DNA from: Marinomonas piezotolerans | GTDB taxonomy: Bacteria; Pseudomonadota; Gammaproteobacteria; Pseudomonadales; Marinomonadaceae | Reading direction: 5' to 3' | DNA: 64,000 nucleotides | Assembly (NCBI RefSeq): GCF_003362755.1 | Contig: NZ_QKRA01000004.1 | Span: 124,001-188,000, forward strand | Part shown: positions 9,576 through 18,606 of the stretch, piece by piece | Numbering within the stretch: the stretch's first letter is position 1 | Layout: each line of letters begins with the position of its first letter | The notes under the pieces: generated by a model | Told to the model about the DNA's origin: nothing | The model's input: the letters and a program-made list of their open reading frames with translations, nothing else | Databases searched by the model: none | Position numbers and translations under genes: made by a program

Positions 9576-10589
9576 TTAAAGTTCAGCCCATTGAATCCGA
9601 CTACCGGAATTGATGCTTAACCGTTGTTGAGTTTCGATGCTTAGGGCTAATCCTGCCACTTGCGCATCAGCAACCGCGCTGGTTACGCGAAAATCATCCA
9701 AATGGCCTGCCGCGATCAAATAGCGTGTGTCGCCGACTAGGTTGTTATCGACCAACGCTTTTCCAGTGCGCTGGCGGGTAACGGTCCTAAGATCTTGTAC
9801 TCGTGCCTCAATGCTTGGGCCTGCATCAAATATGTCTACGTAGTCTCGGAACACAAACCCCTCTTCAAGCAAGATGTCAGCAACGCGTTCCGAGTCTTCA
9901 TGAATCACCCCAATGACATCTTGAGCTTCCTCTGGCAACGTTGGGACATAGATCGGGTAGCGCGGCATGAGCTCTGCAATAAAGTGTTTATTACTAACAC
10001 CAGATAAGTAATCTGCTTTTTTAAAATCCATGCTAAAAAAGTGCCTACCCAGCGCATCCCAAAACGGTGAATAGCCTTTGCGGTTGCTTTCGCCACGTAA
10101 TTCGACAAATAGCTTTGTGGTAAAACGATCTGGATGGCGTGCAATAAAGAGAAGCCGGGCTCTTGATAGTAGCGCCATGGCTTCAGGTGTTTGGTGGGCT
10201 TGATCAATGACTAAGGAAATCAAGCGGCTCATTCCACTGTAGTCATGGCATAGAAATAGAGCTGGGATTCGATTGTGAATCTGTAGTTGTGGCGAGGCAT
10301 GTACGACTTCATCAATACGGTAGCTGTAAAAAGGCGAGTCTATACCTACCATCGCATCAATACCGCAGACACCAACGACCTCATTGGTTGCTGTATAGAT
10401 AAGAACAAATAAATAGGATTCGTTACCAGGCTGTACCACATCGGTTTGCAGAGAGCGTATGGAGGACGCTATTTTGTCGTTTAGCCGATCACGGTTAGCG
10501 GGAAAATTAGTGATGCCTATCCCAGCGTTTTGAGCTAGACGTTCTAAGGCAGGCAAATCTGCAAAATCAGCTGGCCGAACTAAATACAC
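9576..10589 (-). CDS. aruF: Arginine/ornithine N-succinyltransferase, alpha-type subunit
   Basis: First gene of the operon, paralogous to aruG along its whole length (shared SRARLLFIARHPDRFTTKLF, FSMDFKKADYL and FDAGPSIEARVQDLR blocks). A GTG start at 10589 is preferred over the upstream ATG at 10607. AAAGGAG lies 6 bp before the GTG, and the product then starts MYLVRPADFADLP like known family members; from 10607 the ribosome site would be inside the gene. The product is 337 aa. The promoter should lie in the roughly 130 bp before the divergent DUF1653 gene. Confidence 0.88.
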   Translation of the reverse strand: MYLVRPADFADLPALERLAQNAGIGITNFPANRDRLNDKIASSIRSLQTDVVQPGNESYLFVLIYTATNEVVGVCGIDAMVGIDSPFYSYRIDEVVHASPQLQIHNRIPALFLCHDYSGMSRLISLVIDQAHQTPEAMALLSRARLLFIARHPDRFTTKLFVELRGESNRKGYSPFWDALGRHFFSMDFKKADYLSGVSNKHFIAELMPRYPIYVPTLPEEAQDVIGVIHEDSERVADILLEEGFVFRDYVDIFDAGPSIEARVQDLRTVTRQRTGKALVDNNLVGDTRYLIAAGHLDDFRVTSAVADAQVAGLALSIETQQRLSINSGSRIQWAEL

Positions 10590-10723
10590 TGGACGCTCCT
10601 TTAACATAGGCAGACAATGTATTGATTATGGCGAAAGCTGGCGTAATGGGGTAGGTCTCGAGTTTCGTAATTGCGACCTTACATTCAATAACTTGGACAT
10701 AATGCGTCGAATTTAGGAAAAAT

Positions 10724-10960
10724 ATGAAGAATATTGATTTAGCGTCAGGGGTATACCGTCACTATAAAGGAGCGGAATATTGGATTGAGCGTGTCGCAAA
10801 ACACAGTGAAACAGAAGAAGAGGTCGTGGTTTATCAAGCGCTGTATGGTGATTATGGCTGGTGGGTGCGGCCCAAAGAGATGTTTTTAGAAAGTGTCGAA
10901 ATCGATGGTGAGGTCATTCCACGATTTGAATGGCTGCGCGCGGAACTTAACGCCGAGTAA
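10724..10960 (+). CDS. DUF1653 family protein
   Basis: A 78-aa protein with the family pattern: GVYRHYKGAEYWIERVAKHSET, then VVYQALYGDYGWWVRPKEMF and an aromatic C-terminus. DUF1653 proteins are small, soluble, SH3-like or beta-rich proteins of unknown function. It is divergent from the arginine operon and has its own short promoter region. Confidence 0.75.
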   Translation: MKNIDLASGVYRHYKGAEYWIERVAKHSETEEEVVVYQALYGDYGWWVRPKEMFLESVEIDGEVIPRFEWLRAELNAE

Positions 10961-10976
10961 TCGCCAATATTGGGCG

Positions 10977-11011
10977 AAAAGCAGTTGATTGAGCGTTTGC
11001 CCAATCAACTG
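10977..11011 (-). terminator. Terminator of the LysR regulator gene
   Basis: CAGTTGATTG (10982-10991) pairs with CAATCAACTG (11002-11011). On the minus strand it is followed by CTTTTC. It lies 13 bp beyond the LysR stop and is probably also used from the DUF1653 side. Confidence 0.6.
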
Positions 11012-11023
11012 TCGGACGGGCTG

Positions 11024-11998
11024 TTACTCGCTGTGCATCCAAGGTGATTGGCGCATAAATTCGAGCACTTGTTCTCTGAACCACTTATGCGCAGGATCTT
11101 TGTCATAGCGTTCATGCCAGCAAATTTGAACTGGGTGACGACCTTTATACGGATCGGCATCGACGGCATCCTGAGGTAAAGGCACCACTCGGACAGCGGA
11201 TAATCCCTCTTTAAAGTTAACGATGTCCGTAAACACTTCCCCTAGCTGCGCAGTGCCGATTAAGGCCATGCCTCGCTTAACGGCTTCAATGGTCACCGCA
11301 ATACTGTCGGTTTCGATCTTTGGTTCGATAACATAGCCCAAGCGTTCCAATTTCTCGATAGTGACACAGGTTGTGGCGCTGCGGAAATTTCGTATGTTGA
11401 ACACTACGGTATTGTGCTTAACCAGATCAGAGAGGGTGATTTCTTCATTAAAATACAGCGGATGGGATTCGCTTAGAATCACACAGGCATCCATTACGCC
11501 GACTAGTTTGCTTCGGATGTTGTTGGGCGTACTGGACGCATTAAGAATGCCTAAATCTACACCATTCATAAGGTCGTCAAAGCCATCTTGTGTCCAGTTA
11601 CTGGTCATCAAACGAATGTTTGGCGCTTGATAATGCAACATGGCCAACATCGGCTCATTGAAAGTGAGCAGCATTTCTTCGTCGGCTTTAATATTAAAGC
11701 GGCGCTTCAGCGTCGCTTGGTCAAACTGCGTGGGCTGCAACAGATTCGACATTGAACCCAGAATGGGCGCGATCAGCTCACTTAACTCGTATGCTCTGGA
11801 TGTTGGGCTTAGTCCATACGCTTGACGTGTAAACAGAGGGTCGTTGAATAAGTCACGCAGGCGCTGTAGTGATTTACTCAATGCAGGTTGTGTCACACCT
11901 AACCTCTCAGCCGCGCGTGAGACACTGCATTCTTCAAGAATTACTTGAAATGACACTAACAACTTAATGTCGAGTTTTAATAGATCTTCTATTCGCAT
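11024..11998 (-). CDS. LysR-family transcriptional regulator
   Basis: A 324-aa protein. The N-terminal winged helix-turn-helix is clear (SVSRAAERLGVTQPALSKSL, residues about 28-47), followed by the usual effector domain. It has the NodD/LeuO-like spacing of DLFNDPLFTR. Start 11998 (MRIEDLLKLDI) is preferred: the alternative ATG at 12022 falls in the loop of a strong hairpin. It is transcribed in the same direction as the RND pump genes and sits just downstream, so it may control them, which is inferred from position only. Confidence 0.88.
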   Translation of the reverse strand: MRIEDLLKLDIKLLVSFQVILEECSVSRAAERLGVTQPALSKSLQRLRDLFNDPLFTRQAYGLSPTSRAYELSELIAPILGSMSNLLQPTQFDQATLKRRFNIKADEEMLLTFNEPMLAMLHYQAPNIRLMTSNWTQDGFDDLMNGVDLGILNASSTPNNIRSKLVGVMDACVILSESHPLYFNEEITLSDLVKHNTVVFNIRNFRSATTCVTIEKLERLGYVIEPKIETDSIAVTIEAVKRGMALIGTAQLGEVFTDIVNFKEGLSAVRVVPLPQDAVDADPYKGRHPVQICWHERYDKDPAHKWFREQVLEFMRQSPWMHSE

Positions 11999-12009
11999 AA
12001 ATATTCCAA

Positions 12010-12038
12010 AGCTCCCTGACATATTGTGTCAGGGAGCT
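12010..12038 (-). terminator. Perfect 12-bp hairpin between the efflux pump and LysR genes
   Basis: AGCTCCCTGACA (12010-12021) and TGTCAGGGAGCT (12027-12038) form a perfect stem with a 5-nt loop. On the minus strand a short TTTGG follows, so the T-tract is weak. It may attenuate rather than end transcription into the LysR gene. Confidence 0.6.
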
Positions 12039-12048
12039 GGTGGACGAC

Positions 12049-15000
12049 TTACATATTAAAGTCGCGTGGTTTCCGGTACTTCACTCGGTGAAGAATGACA
12101 TAAAATACGGGGACTGCAATCAGCGTTAGGATGGTAGCGAAGCCTAGACCAAAGGCGATTACGACCGCCATACCTTCAAAAAATGCATCGTATAAAAGCG
12201 GCACCATCCCTAAAATCGTGGTAATCGCAGCCATACATACAGGCCTTACCCGACTCACGGCAGACTTAAACACCGCTTCATAGGTTTCGGTCCCTTCAGC
12301 GAGTTCGTAATTGATCTGATCTGCTAGCACGATTCCGTTTTTAACGATCATCCCCGATAAGCTTAGGAACCCAAGTAATGCCATAAAACTGAATGCGGCG
12401 TTCATTGCTAATAGCCCCAACGACACACCAATCAGAGCCAATGGCACACAGAACCAAATGACGAGAGGCACTCGAATCGAGTTGAATAGCAGAATGGTAA
12501 TGATGAACATAAACAAGTATCCCATCGGGAGAGATGTAAATATGTTTGCCTGTGCATCGGTACTGCTTTCGTACTCGCCGCCCCATTCAAGGCTATAGCC
12601 AGGTGGCAGCTCAATTTGTTCAATCGGACCACGAATGCGGCTAAATACCGCCATAGCGGTTTCATCGCCCAGTATCAATGGATCGGCCTTGACAGTAATC
12701 GTGCGTTTACGGTCTCGGCGCTCAATAATCGGATCTTCCCAGACGGTTTCAAAACCATCGACTAAGTTGGATACCGACACATATGCGCCGCTTGCTGGAC
12801 TGTATATCTGTAAGTCACGCACTTGGTCGATAGAGACCCGCTCGTTTTCAGGGACAGTCTGAACAATCGGTAATAAGTCACTTCCGTCTCTGTAGGTACC
12901 AATCTTGGCCCCTGTAAAGTTGGTTAGTAGTACTTCATCGAGATCCGATTTGTTAATGCCTAAGCGACGTGCTTGTGCATCGTTAAAAATAGGACGCAGT
13001 ACTTTTACCGGCTGACGCCAATCATCCTTAATGTTCTCTAGGCCACCGTCTGCGCGATAAATGGCTTGTATCTGCTCGCTGATACGACGCAATACATCAG
13101 GGCTCGGACCACTTACACGGGTTTCGATCTTAGCTCCCGTTGAGGGCCCTAATTGTAAACGCTGAAGTTTGAACTCAAGTTCAGGATAGTGCATCGACAT
13201 CTTCTGGTAGACGTCTTCCATGAGGGGAGGAATGTCTTCCGCTTTCTTTGTTCGAATGATGAACTGCGCATAACTCGAGTCAGTTTGCTCTGCCGTGTAG
13301 GTGAGCATAAAGCGCAAAGCGCCTTGGCCTGTAGTGCTGGTGATGAATTCAATGCGATCGTCACCGAGCAGGTCTGCTTCGATTTTCTTGACTTCGTCAT
13401 ACGTTGAATTGATGTGCGTCCCTTCTGGCATATTGATATCAAGGTAGAACATCGGTGTGGTAGACGGTGGGAAAAACGCTTGCTTCACAAATTGAAACGC
13501 CCAGCCTGCCACGAGCAACGATGCAACCAACGCGATAACAGTGAGCCAGCGAAAGTGCATCGCTTTATCCAGCATCCATTTATAACCCACAAACAAAAAG
13601 CCTTTGTAGGGGTCTTGTTCTTCCTCTGAAGCCATGGCTTCTTTATTTTCTTTGAAAAACAAATCGCAGAAAAACGGCGTTAAGGTAATGGCCGTTACCC
13701 AGCTCAGCATGAGTGAGATCATTAGGACGTAAAATAGTGTGCCAACGAATTCCCCAGCCGAATCAGGTGAGAGGCCGATTGGAGCAAACGCTGTGACCGC
13801 AATCACCGTAGCACCCAATAATGGCCATTTGGTCTGCTTGACCACGCTGGAGGCCGCTTCAAACTTGCTTTGGCCTCGGTGTAGTCCGATCAGGATACCT
13901 TCCGTCACGACAATCGCGTTATCGACCAGCATTCCTAAGGCTATGATCAAACCCCCTAGCGAAATGCGTTGCAAGTTGATGTTAAAGTAATCCATGACGA
14001 TAAAGGTGCCAAGGATAGTCAGCAGTAAAATCAGTCCAATGAGGATGCCTGAGCGCACGCCCATAAACACTAACAGTACTAATATAACGATGCCGACGGC
14101 GGCGGCTAGGTTAGATAGGAAGCTTGTCACCGACTTATCCACTTCCTTGGATTGGAAGTAGACCGTGTCAAGACTGATGCCAACGGGTTGTTGATAGGTC
14201 AGCTCGTTTAAGCGTTGTTCAATGCGCTTACCGACCTCAACCACATTCACGTTGTTACTGAATGAAACCCCCATTAGCAACGAACTGGCACCATTAAAAT
14301 TAACCAAATGGGTCTGTGGATCTTTGTATTCCCGTTTAACGGTTGCGACGTCTTTCAGGCGAATGAGGTTGCCGTCGATAGGGCTGCCGACCACCAAGTT
14401 TTCCAGCTCGGAAATGTCTTGAAATTCGCCAGTTGGATTAATACGGATGTACTCTGTTCCCACTTGCACTTTGCCTGCATTGGAAACAATGTTTTGGTTG
14501 GCTAATAAGCGCTGCAGCTCAGTGGGGGAGACCCCCATGGTGGCGATTTTGGAACGCGAGATTTCAATCGTGACTTGTTCACTTTGTTCCGCTGCAACCG
14601 CGACTTTCGCTACTCCATCAACCAATACGAGCTCGCGTTTTAAGTAGTCCACGTAAGTTTCTAGATCTTTATAAGGGTAACCTTCCCCGTGGACGGCAAG
14701 CATGATGCCATACACATCTCCGAAGTCATCGACAACCATGGGAGAGCCTACGCCTGCAGGAAATTGACCACTCATATCGCGGACTTTTTTGCGTACCTCA
14801 TCCCAAATTTGTTTTAACTCTTGGGCTCGATACGTGTCTTTTATTGTGATCTGAACCTTGGAATAACCCGCTTTAGACGTCGAGACGACTTTGTCGAGAT
14901 AGGGGAGGTTTTGGAGCTCTAATTCAATCGGATAGGTGACTTCTTCTTCGACCTGCTCTGGGCTGGCACCGGGGTAAGAAGTAATGACCAACGCATCTTT

Positions 15001-15144
15001 GATGGTGAATTCAGGGTCTTCCAATTGCCCTAAATTCGTAAAGGCAATGGCACCGCCGACCAGTAGGATTAAGGTAACCAGCCAACTGGATACCTTACGC
15101 TTTATAAAATAACCGGCAATATTCAACTTAAATTCCTCGCTCAC
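12049..15144 (-). CDS. RND-family efflux transporter, inner-membrane permease
   Basis: A 1031-aa protein with the full RND architecture: one N-terminal membrane segment, a large periplasmic loop, a block of membrane segments (about 330-500), a second segment with its own loop, and a final membrane block. Family motifs are present: the FTIKDALVITSYPGASPEQVE start of the porter domain and GMLVDNAIVVTEG in the fourth segment. The latter has one of the proton-relay aspartates followed by Asn, which is common in the HAE1/multidrug branch. It works with the adaptor upstream, whose frame it overlaps by 17 bp. No TolC-type partner is next to it. Confidence 0.93.
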   Translation of the reverse strand: MSEEFKLNIAGYFIKRKVSSWLVTLILLVGGAIAFTNLGQLEDPEFTIKDALVITSYPGASPEQVEEEVTYPIELELQNLPYLDKVVSTSKAGYSKVQITIKDTYRAQELKQIWDEVRKKVRDMSGQFPAGVGSPMVVDDFGDVYGIMLAVHGEGYPYKDLETYVDYLKRELVLVDGVAKVAVAAEQSEQVTIEISRSKIATMGVSPTELQRLLANQNIVSNAGKVQVGTEYIRINPTGEFQDISELENLVVGSPIDGNLIRLKDVATVKREYKDPQTHLVNFNGASSLLMGVSFSNNVNVVEVGKRIEQRLNELTYQQPVGISLDTVYFQSKEVDKSVTSFLSNLAAAVGIVILVLLVFMGVRSGILIGLILLLTILGTFIVMDYFNINLQRISLGGLIIALGMLVDNAIVVTEGILIGLHRGQSKFEAASSVVKQTKWPLLGATVIAVTAFAPIGLSPDSAGEFVGTLFYVLMISLMLSWVTAITLTPFFCDLFFKENKEAMASEEEQDPYKGFLFVGYKWMLDKAMHFRWLTVIALVASLLVAGWAFQFVKQAFFPPSTTPMFYLDINMPEGTHINSTYDEVKKIEADLLGDDRIEFITSTTGQGALRFMLTYTAEQTDSSYAQFIIRTKKAEDIPPLMEDVYQKMSMHYPELEFKLQRLQLGPSTGAKIETRVSGPSPDVLRRISEQIQAIYRADGGLENIKDDWRQPVKVLRPIFNDAQARRLGINKSDLDEVLLTNFTGAKIGTYRDGSDLLPIVQTVPENERVSIDQVRDLQIYSPASGAYVSVSNLVDGFETVWEDPIIERRDRKRTITVKADPLILGDETAMAVFSRIRGPIEQIELPPGYSLEWGGEYESSTDAQANIFTSLPMGYLFMFIITILLFNSIRVPLVIWFCVPLALIGVSLGLLAMNAAFSFMALLGFLSLSGMIVKNGIVLADQINYELAEGTETYEAVFKSAVSRVRPVCMAAITTILGMVPLLYDAFFEGMAVVIAFGLGFATILTLIAVPVFYVILHRVKYRKPRDFNM

Positions 15145-16240
15145 GGGTCCAAGGGCGTACCGACATATCTTCCGTTAGACTGTTAACACCTGCGGCAACA
15201 ATTTGTTCGCCTGCGGCGAGGCCGGATGTGATTTCGATGTGATTATTGCTCATGTCGCCAAGTGTTACCGTACGTGGCGCAACCTTGTTGGACACTGAGT
15301 CGTAAACCCAGATAATGCTTTGTTCTTGTCCTTGCTGGTTTTGATTGCGCATCACTGCTTCAATTGGCACGAGAATATGCGTGGGTTGTCCACTGATGGC
15401 GCTGATGTCAAGATCAACGGTAGCGGTCATGCCAGGAAGTAGATTAATACCCGCTTTATTGGCATTGAGCAGTGAGATCGTCGCATCGTAAGATTTCGTG
15501 GTGGTATTTGGTGCGGTGCGATGGTCTTTATAAACGCCTTCGAAGACTTTGTTGGGCACTGCATCAATGGTCACTTTTGGATGGTACTCCAAGGCAACGT
15601 CCCGAATATTAGCGACTAAGCGCTCAGGGATTTGGAACTGCACATCCATTTTCTCGATATTCTGAATATGTAAAATGGTCTGGGTGGCGGCTACGTACTC
15701 GAAGTTATCCACTGCCAGCGATGCAATGACACCGTCAAATGGCGCACGTAACTCACTGTAGCCCAATTGATTTTTAGCTGTTTGTAGCGCATTTTCAGCT
15801 TTATCTAGATTTGCTTTCGCTTCATCGTATTGCGCTTGTGTCGTCGCCTGTTGCGTCAGCATGGTTTTGATTCGTTCGAATTGAACGCGCGCCAGCTTGT
15901 AGTTGGCTTGAGACAGCTCTACTTTCAGTTGATAGTCGGTTGGGTCGAGTGACGCTAATAGTTGGCCTCGTTTGACTTGCTCACCCTCTTTGACGGCGAG
16001 CTCGAATAGCTGCCCCCCAACCCGAAAGGCTAAATCAGACTCATTACTGGCCTTTAGTTCTGCTGGAAAGTGGCGAACGCTGACGGCCTCGGTGGAGGCG
16101 ACGGTGAATAGCTTCACTGGTCGTATAAGGTTCTCCGAGGTATTCGCTTCCGCGTTGTCATCCGTTGAGCAGCCGGAAAGGAGCGCTAGGGCGGTTAGCG
16201 CAACAGCAATAGGCTTGAGAGCCCATGATCTGTGAGTCAT
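15128..16240 (-). CDS. RND efflux membrane-fusion (adaptor) lipoprotein
   Basis: A 370-aa periplasmic adaptor. The N-terminus is a lipoprotein signal with lipobox LLSGC. A hairpin domain follows, with lipoyl halves FRVGGQLFELAVKEGEQVKRGQ and LRAPFDGVIASL flanking a coiled coil (about 100-165). The beta-barrel and membrane-proximal domains end near MSVRPW. The start 16240 is used because GGAGT lies just upstream; the longer reading adds 45 residues unlike any signal peptide. First gene of the pump operon. Confidence 0.92.
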   Translation of the reverse strand: MTHRSWALKPIAVALTALALLSGCSTDDNAEANTSENLIRPVKLFTVASTEAVSVRHFPAELKASNESDLAFRVGGQLFELAVKEGEQVKRGQLLASLDPTDYQLKVELSQANYKLARVQFERIKTMLTQQATTQAQYDEAKANLDKAENALQTAKNQLGYSELRAPFDGVIASLAVDNFEYVAATQTILHIQNIEKMDVQFQIPERLVANIRDVALEYHPKVTIDAVPNKVFEGVYKDHRTAPNTTTKSYDATISLLNANKAGINLLPGMTATVDLDISAISGQPTHILVPIEAVMRNQNQQGQEQSIIWVYDSVSNKVAPRTVTLGDMSNNHIEITSGLAAGEQIVAAGVNSLTEDMSVRPWTRERGI

Positions 16241-16420
16241 GAAATACTCCGTCAATAAAATGAAAAAATGATTAATGAATAACCGAATTTTATATCTATA
16301 CAGCGAAGATATGAATTTTAGAATTGCTATGCTAGATATGAAAAATGGGAATATCTTGCGCGATAGGAATGGCAATGTGATTCATAGCTCGGGGCGATGA
16401 CGAATGCCTTGATCTTAGCG

Positions 16421-17485
16421 TTAAATTGTGGGCGATATTAAAGAAGAAATGACTTGGGCACGGCCGTTTCGTTTGGCGTGATACATGAACTCGTCGGCAC
16501 GGGCTAAGGCGTTGGCTGTACTTTCTTCGGGCAAGATCTCTGTGACGCCAAAGCTACAGGTGATTGGTCTCTGAAGGGCGTCAATGACGACTTTTTTGGG
16601 TAGTTGATCGCAAACTTCCTCCATCTTGTCTACGCTGCGTTGGAAGCTTTGGCCAATAAAAATAAATAAAAACTCTTCTCCACCCCAACGGCAGCATTGG
16701 CCGACACCTTTTAATTGTACTTGGCTAAAGTGAGCGATATTGACCAGCACGTCGTCACCTGCCGCATGGCCTAATGTATCGTTAACTTGCTTAAATTTAT
16801 CGATGTCTCCTAAGGCAAGGCAGACCGTTTGTCGCTCGGCTCGTGCAAGTTCAATGATCTCTAGTGCTCGGCGTCGGTTGATTAAACCTGTTAGTTGATC
16901 TTGATTTGCTTGCCAGCTGATATTATTGAAATTGTGACGATAGATGAAGCGAATGACGGATGCAATAAAGATAAAGGGGACGGCGGCGCTAAACAGGTTA
17001 AACGCATGCAGGTATTCATATAGCGCTTCATATTCAGGATATTGATAGGGCGCGTAAAGGTTTAGTAATAGCAGCGGTACTATAATGGTGGCAAGGCAAA
17101 CAAATGCAACTTTTCCATACTGAGCAGGTATGATGCACATCAGCAACGCTGCAGGCCATAAATAGAGATGGAAGCCAGAACCCAAACCAAGTGCGATCGT
17201 TGCAATCGTGGCATGGGCAGCTATTTCGATGGTGGTTATCACGACACTGATACGGATATAAGCTTTGTAGGTGAGGATAATGGCCGTTAACCAAATAGTA
17301 ATGCTGACCACATTGACGAGCGCTAGCATTGGCATATCAATGTACAGAAATATTCCGAAAAAACAGGTATGCGCTAATAGGCCATTCGCATTGATGAGTT
17401 GCACAGTTGTATGCTCATGAACGAACTGTTTCTTTAGTTGGTTCAAAATATTTGGAGCATGTTTCAAACGGGCCAGTTTATGCAT
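16421..17485 (-). CDS. Membrane-bound diguanylate cyclase (GGDEF)
   Basis: A 354-aa protein. Residues about 30-190 contain five or six hydrophobic segments forming a membrane sensor module. A C-terminal GGDEF domain follows: LTGLINRRRAL, the DIDKFKQVNDTLGHAAGDDVL block and the signature GGEEF in the active site, so cyclic di-GMP synthesis is expected. No RxxD inhibitory site is obvious upstream of GGEEF. It is monocistronic, and its signal is unknown. Confidence 0.9.
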   Translation of the reverse strand: MHKLARLKHAPNILNQLKKQFVHEHTTVQLINANGLLAHTCFFGIFLYIDMPMLALVNVVSITIWLTAIILTYKAYIRISVVITTIEIAAHATIATIALGLGSGFHLYLWPAALLMCIIPAQYGKVAFVCLATIIVPLLLLNLYAPYQYPEYEALYEYLHAFNLFSAAVPFIFIASVIRFIYRHNFNNISWQANQDQLTGLINRRRALEIIELARAERQTVCLALGDIDKFKQVNDTLGHAAGDDVLVNIAHFSQVQLKGVGQCCRWGGEEFLFIFIGQSFQRSVDKMEEVCDQLPKKVVIDALQRPITCSFGVTEILPEESTANALARADEFMYHAKRNGRAQVISSLISPTI

Positions 17486-17668
17486 AATTAGTTTTTTATA
17501 AGTAGTGTTTTCACAGAAGAATGAGCTAATGATTGTTTCGTTCTGTTCATTACTTCTTATGACTACAGTATTACATCGAAGTTAGGCAACTGTCGGCATT
17601 TTGTGTAATAGTCGTAGTGTAATGTAAACACCATAGAAGAAGAGTCTGCAAGTAAAAGGAGTTTTTAA

Positions 17669-18277
17669 TTGTTGGTGAACACATCTCTTAGACGAGCATC
17701 GACGCTGTTGCTTGTGACGATAGCCTTTCTGGTTGGATGCTCCTCTAGTCCGCCCATTTCGAATCGTGGGCAAATGGGTGAGAGCGAACTGTCGTTTTAT
17801 GTGGAAGATGACCAAGCTTATGTATCGGGTGTATTAGACAGCTCTCTGCCCCAGCAACTGACTCAACTAATCAAGTCCCACCCAAATGTCACGGATTTGG
17901 TGCTTGTGGATATCCCAGGGTCGTTAGATCAAGCGGCGACCATTGAAGGTGCTCGCATGATTCGGCGCTTGGGCCTTAATACACATATTGCCCGTACGGG
18001 ATATGTGTTATCCGGTGGTGTTGACTTATTTCTCGGGGGCGTAAAACGTACAATTGGCCCAGGGGCTGGAGTAGGCGTTCACTCTTGGTATGATGCTAAA
18101 GAGTGGGGGAGTGAGGTCAATCTAGCGGATCCAGTTCATGCCAGTTATGTTAATTTCTATTTGGCTATGGGCGTACCAGAACGGTTTTATTGGTTTACAC
18201 TTAATGCAGCACCATCTGAGCGCGTATACTTTTTATCACCAGAAGAGTTTTACGATTACGAATTAGTGACCGACTAA
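17669..18277 (+). CDS. ClpP/crotonase-like lipoprotein of unknown function
   Basis: A 202-aa protein starting at TTG with AAGGAG 8 bp upstream. It has a lipoprotein signal with lipobox LVGC at about residue 24. The core (EGARMIRRLGLNTHIARTGYVLSGG, then FLGGVKRTIGPGAGVGVHSW) matches a family of ClpP-fold periplasmic proteins in which a Ser sits in the first motif and a His in the second. Here the S is within LSGG and the H in GVHSW, so catalysis is possible but unproven. It is probably co-transcribed with the following DUF1289 gene (23 bp gap). Confidence 0.6.
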   Translation: MLVNTSLRRASTLLLVTIAFLVGCSSSPPISNRGQMGESELSFYVEDDQAYVSGVLDSSLPQQLTQLIKSHPNVTDLVLVDIPGSLDQAATIEGARMIRRLGLNTHIARTGYVLSGGVDLFLGGVKRTIGPGAGVGVHSWYDAKEWGSEVNLADPVHASYVNFYLAMGVPERFYWFTLNAAPSERVYFLSPEEFYDYELVTD

Positions 18278-18300
18278 CGAACGGCATCCGCGGAGGGGTA

Positions 18301-18606
18301 ATGGAACAATTTGAGCTGTTTCGGATTGAAAGCCCCTGTAGAGGTGTTTGTCAAAGTAGCGCTAAAGGTTTTTGCAAAGGCTGCTTGCGCAGTCGTGAAG
18401 AGCGTTTTCATTGGCATGAGCTAAACGAAGTACAACGTCGGCAAGTCATCCAGTTGTGTAAAGCACGTTGGCAGCGTTTGCTTAAAGCAAGACAAGAACG
18501 TTTGCTTTCTGATCAAGAACGCGACTTACCGTATGGAATGGAAGGAGAGGAGGTGCAAGACCTATTTACAACTCCTCTAGATCACCCTGTAAAGCCGAGC
18601 CATTAG
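18301..18606 (+). CDS. DUF1289 family protein
   Basis: A 101-aa protein with the DUF1289 cysteine pattern SPCRGVCQSSAKGFCKGCLRSREE, which may bind metal, followed by the LNEVQRRQVIQLCKARWQ helix. Function is unknown. The 3' end overlaps the convergent radA gene by 4 bp. Confidence 0.85.
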   Translation: MEQFELFRIESPCRGVCQSSAKGFCKGCLRSREERFHWHELNEVQRRQVIQLCKARWQRLLKARQERLLSDQERDLPYGMEGEEVQDLFTTPLDHPVKPSH

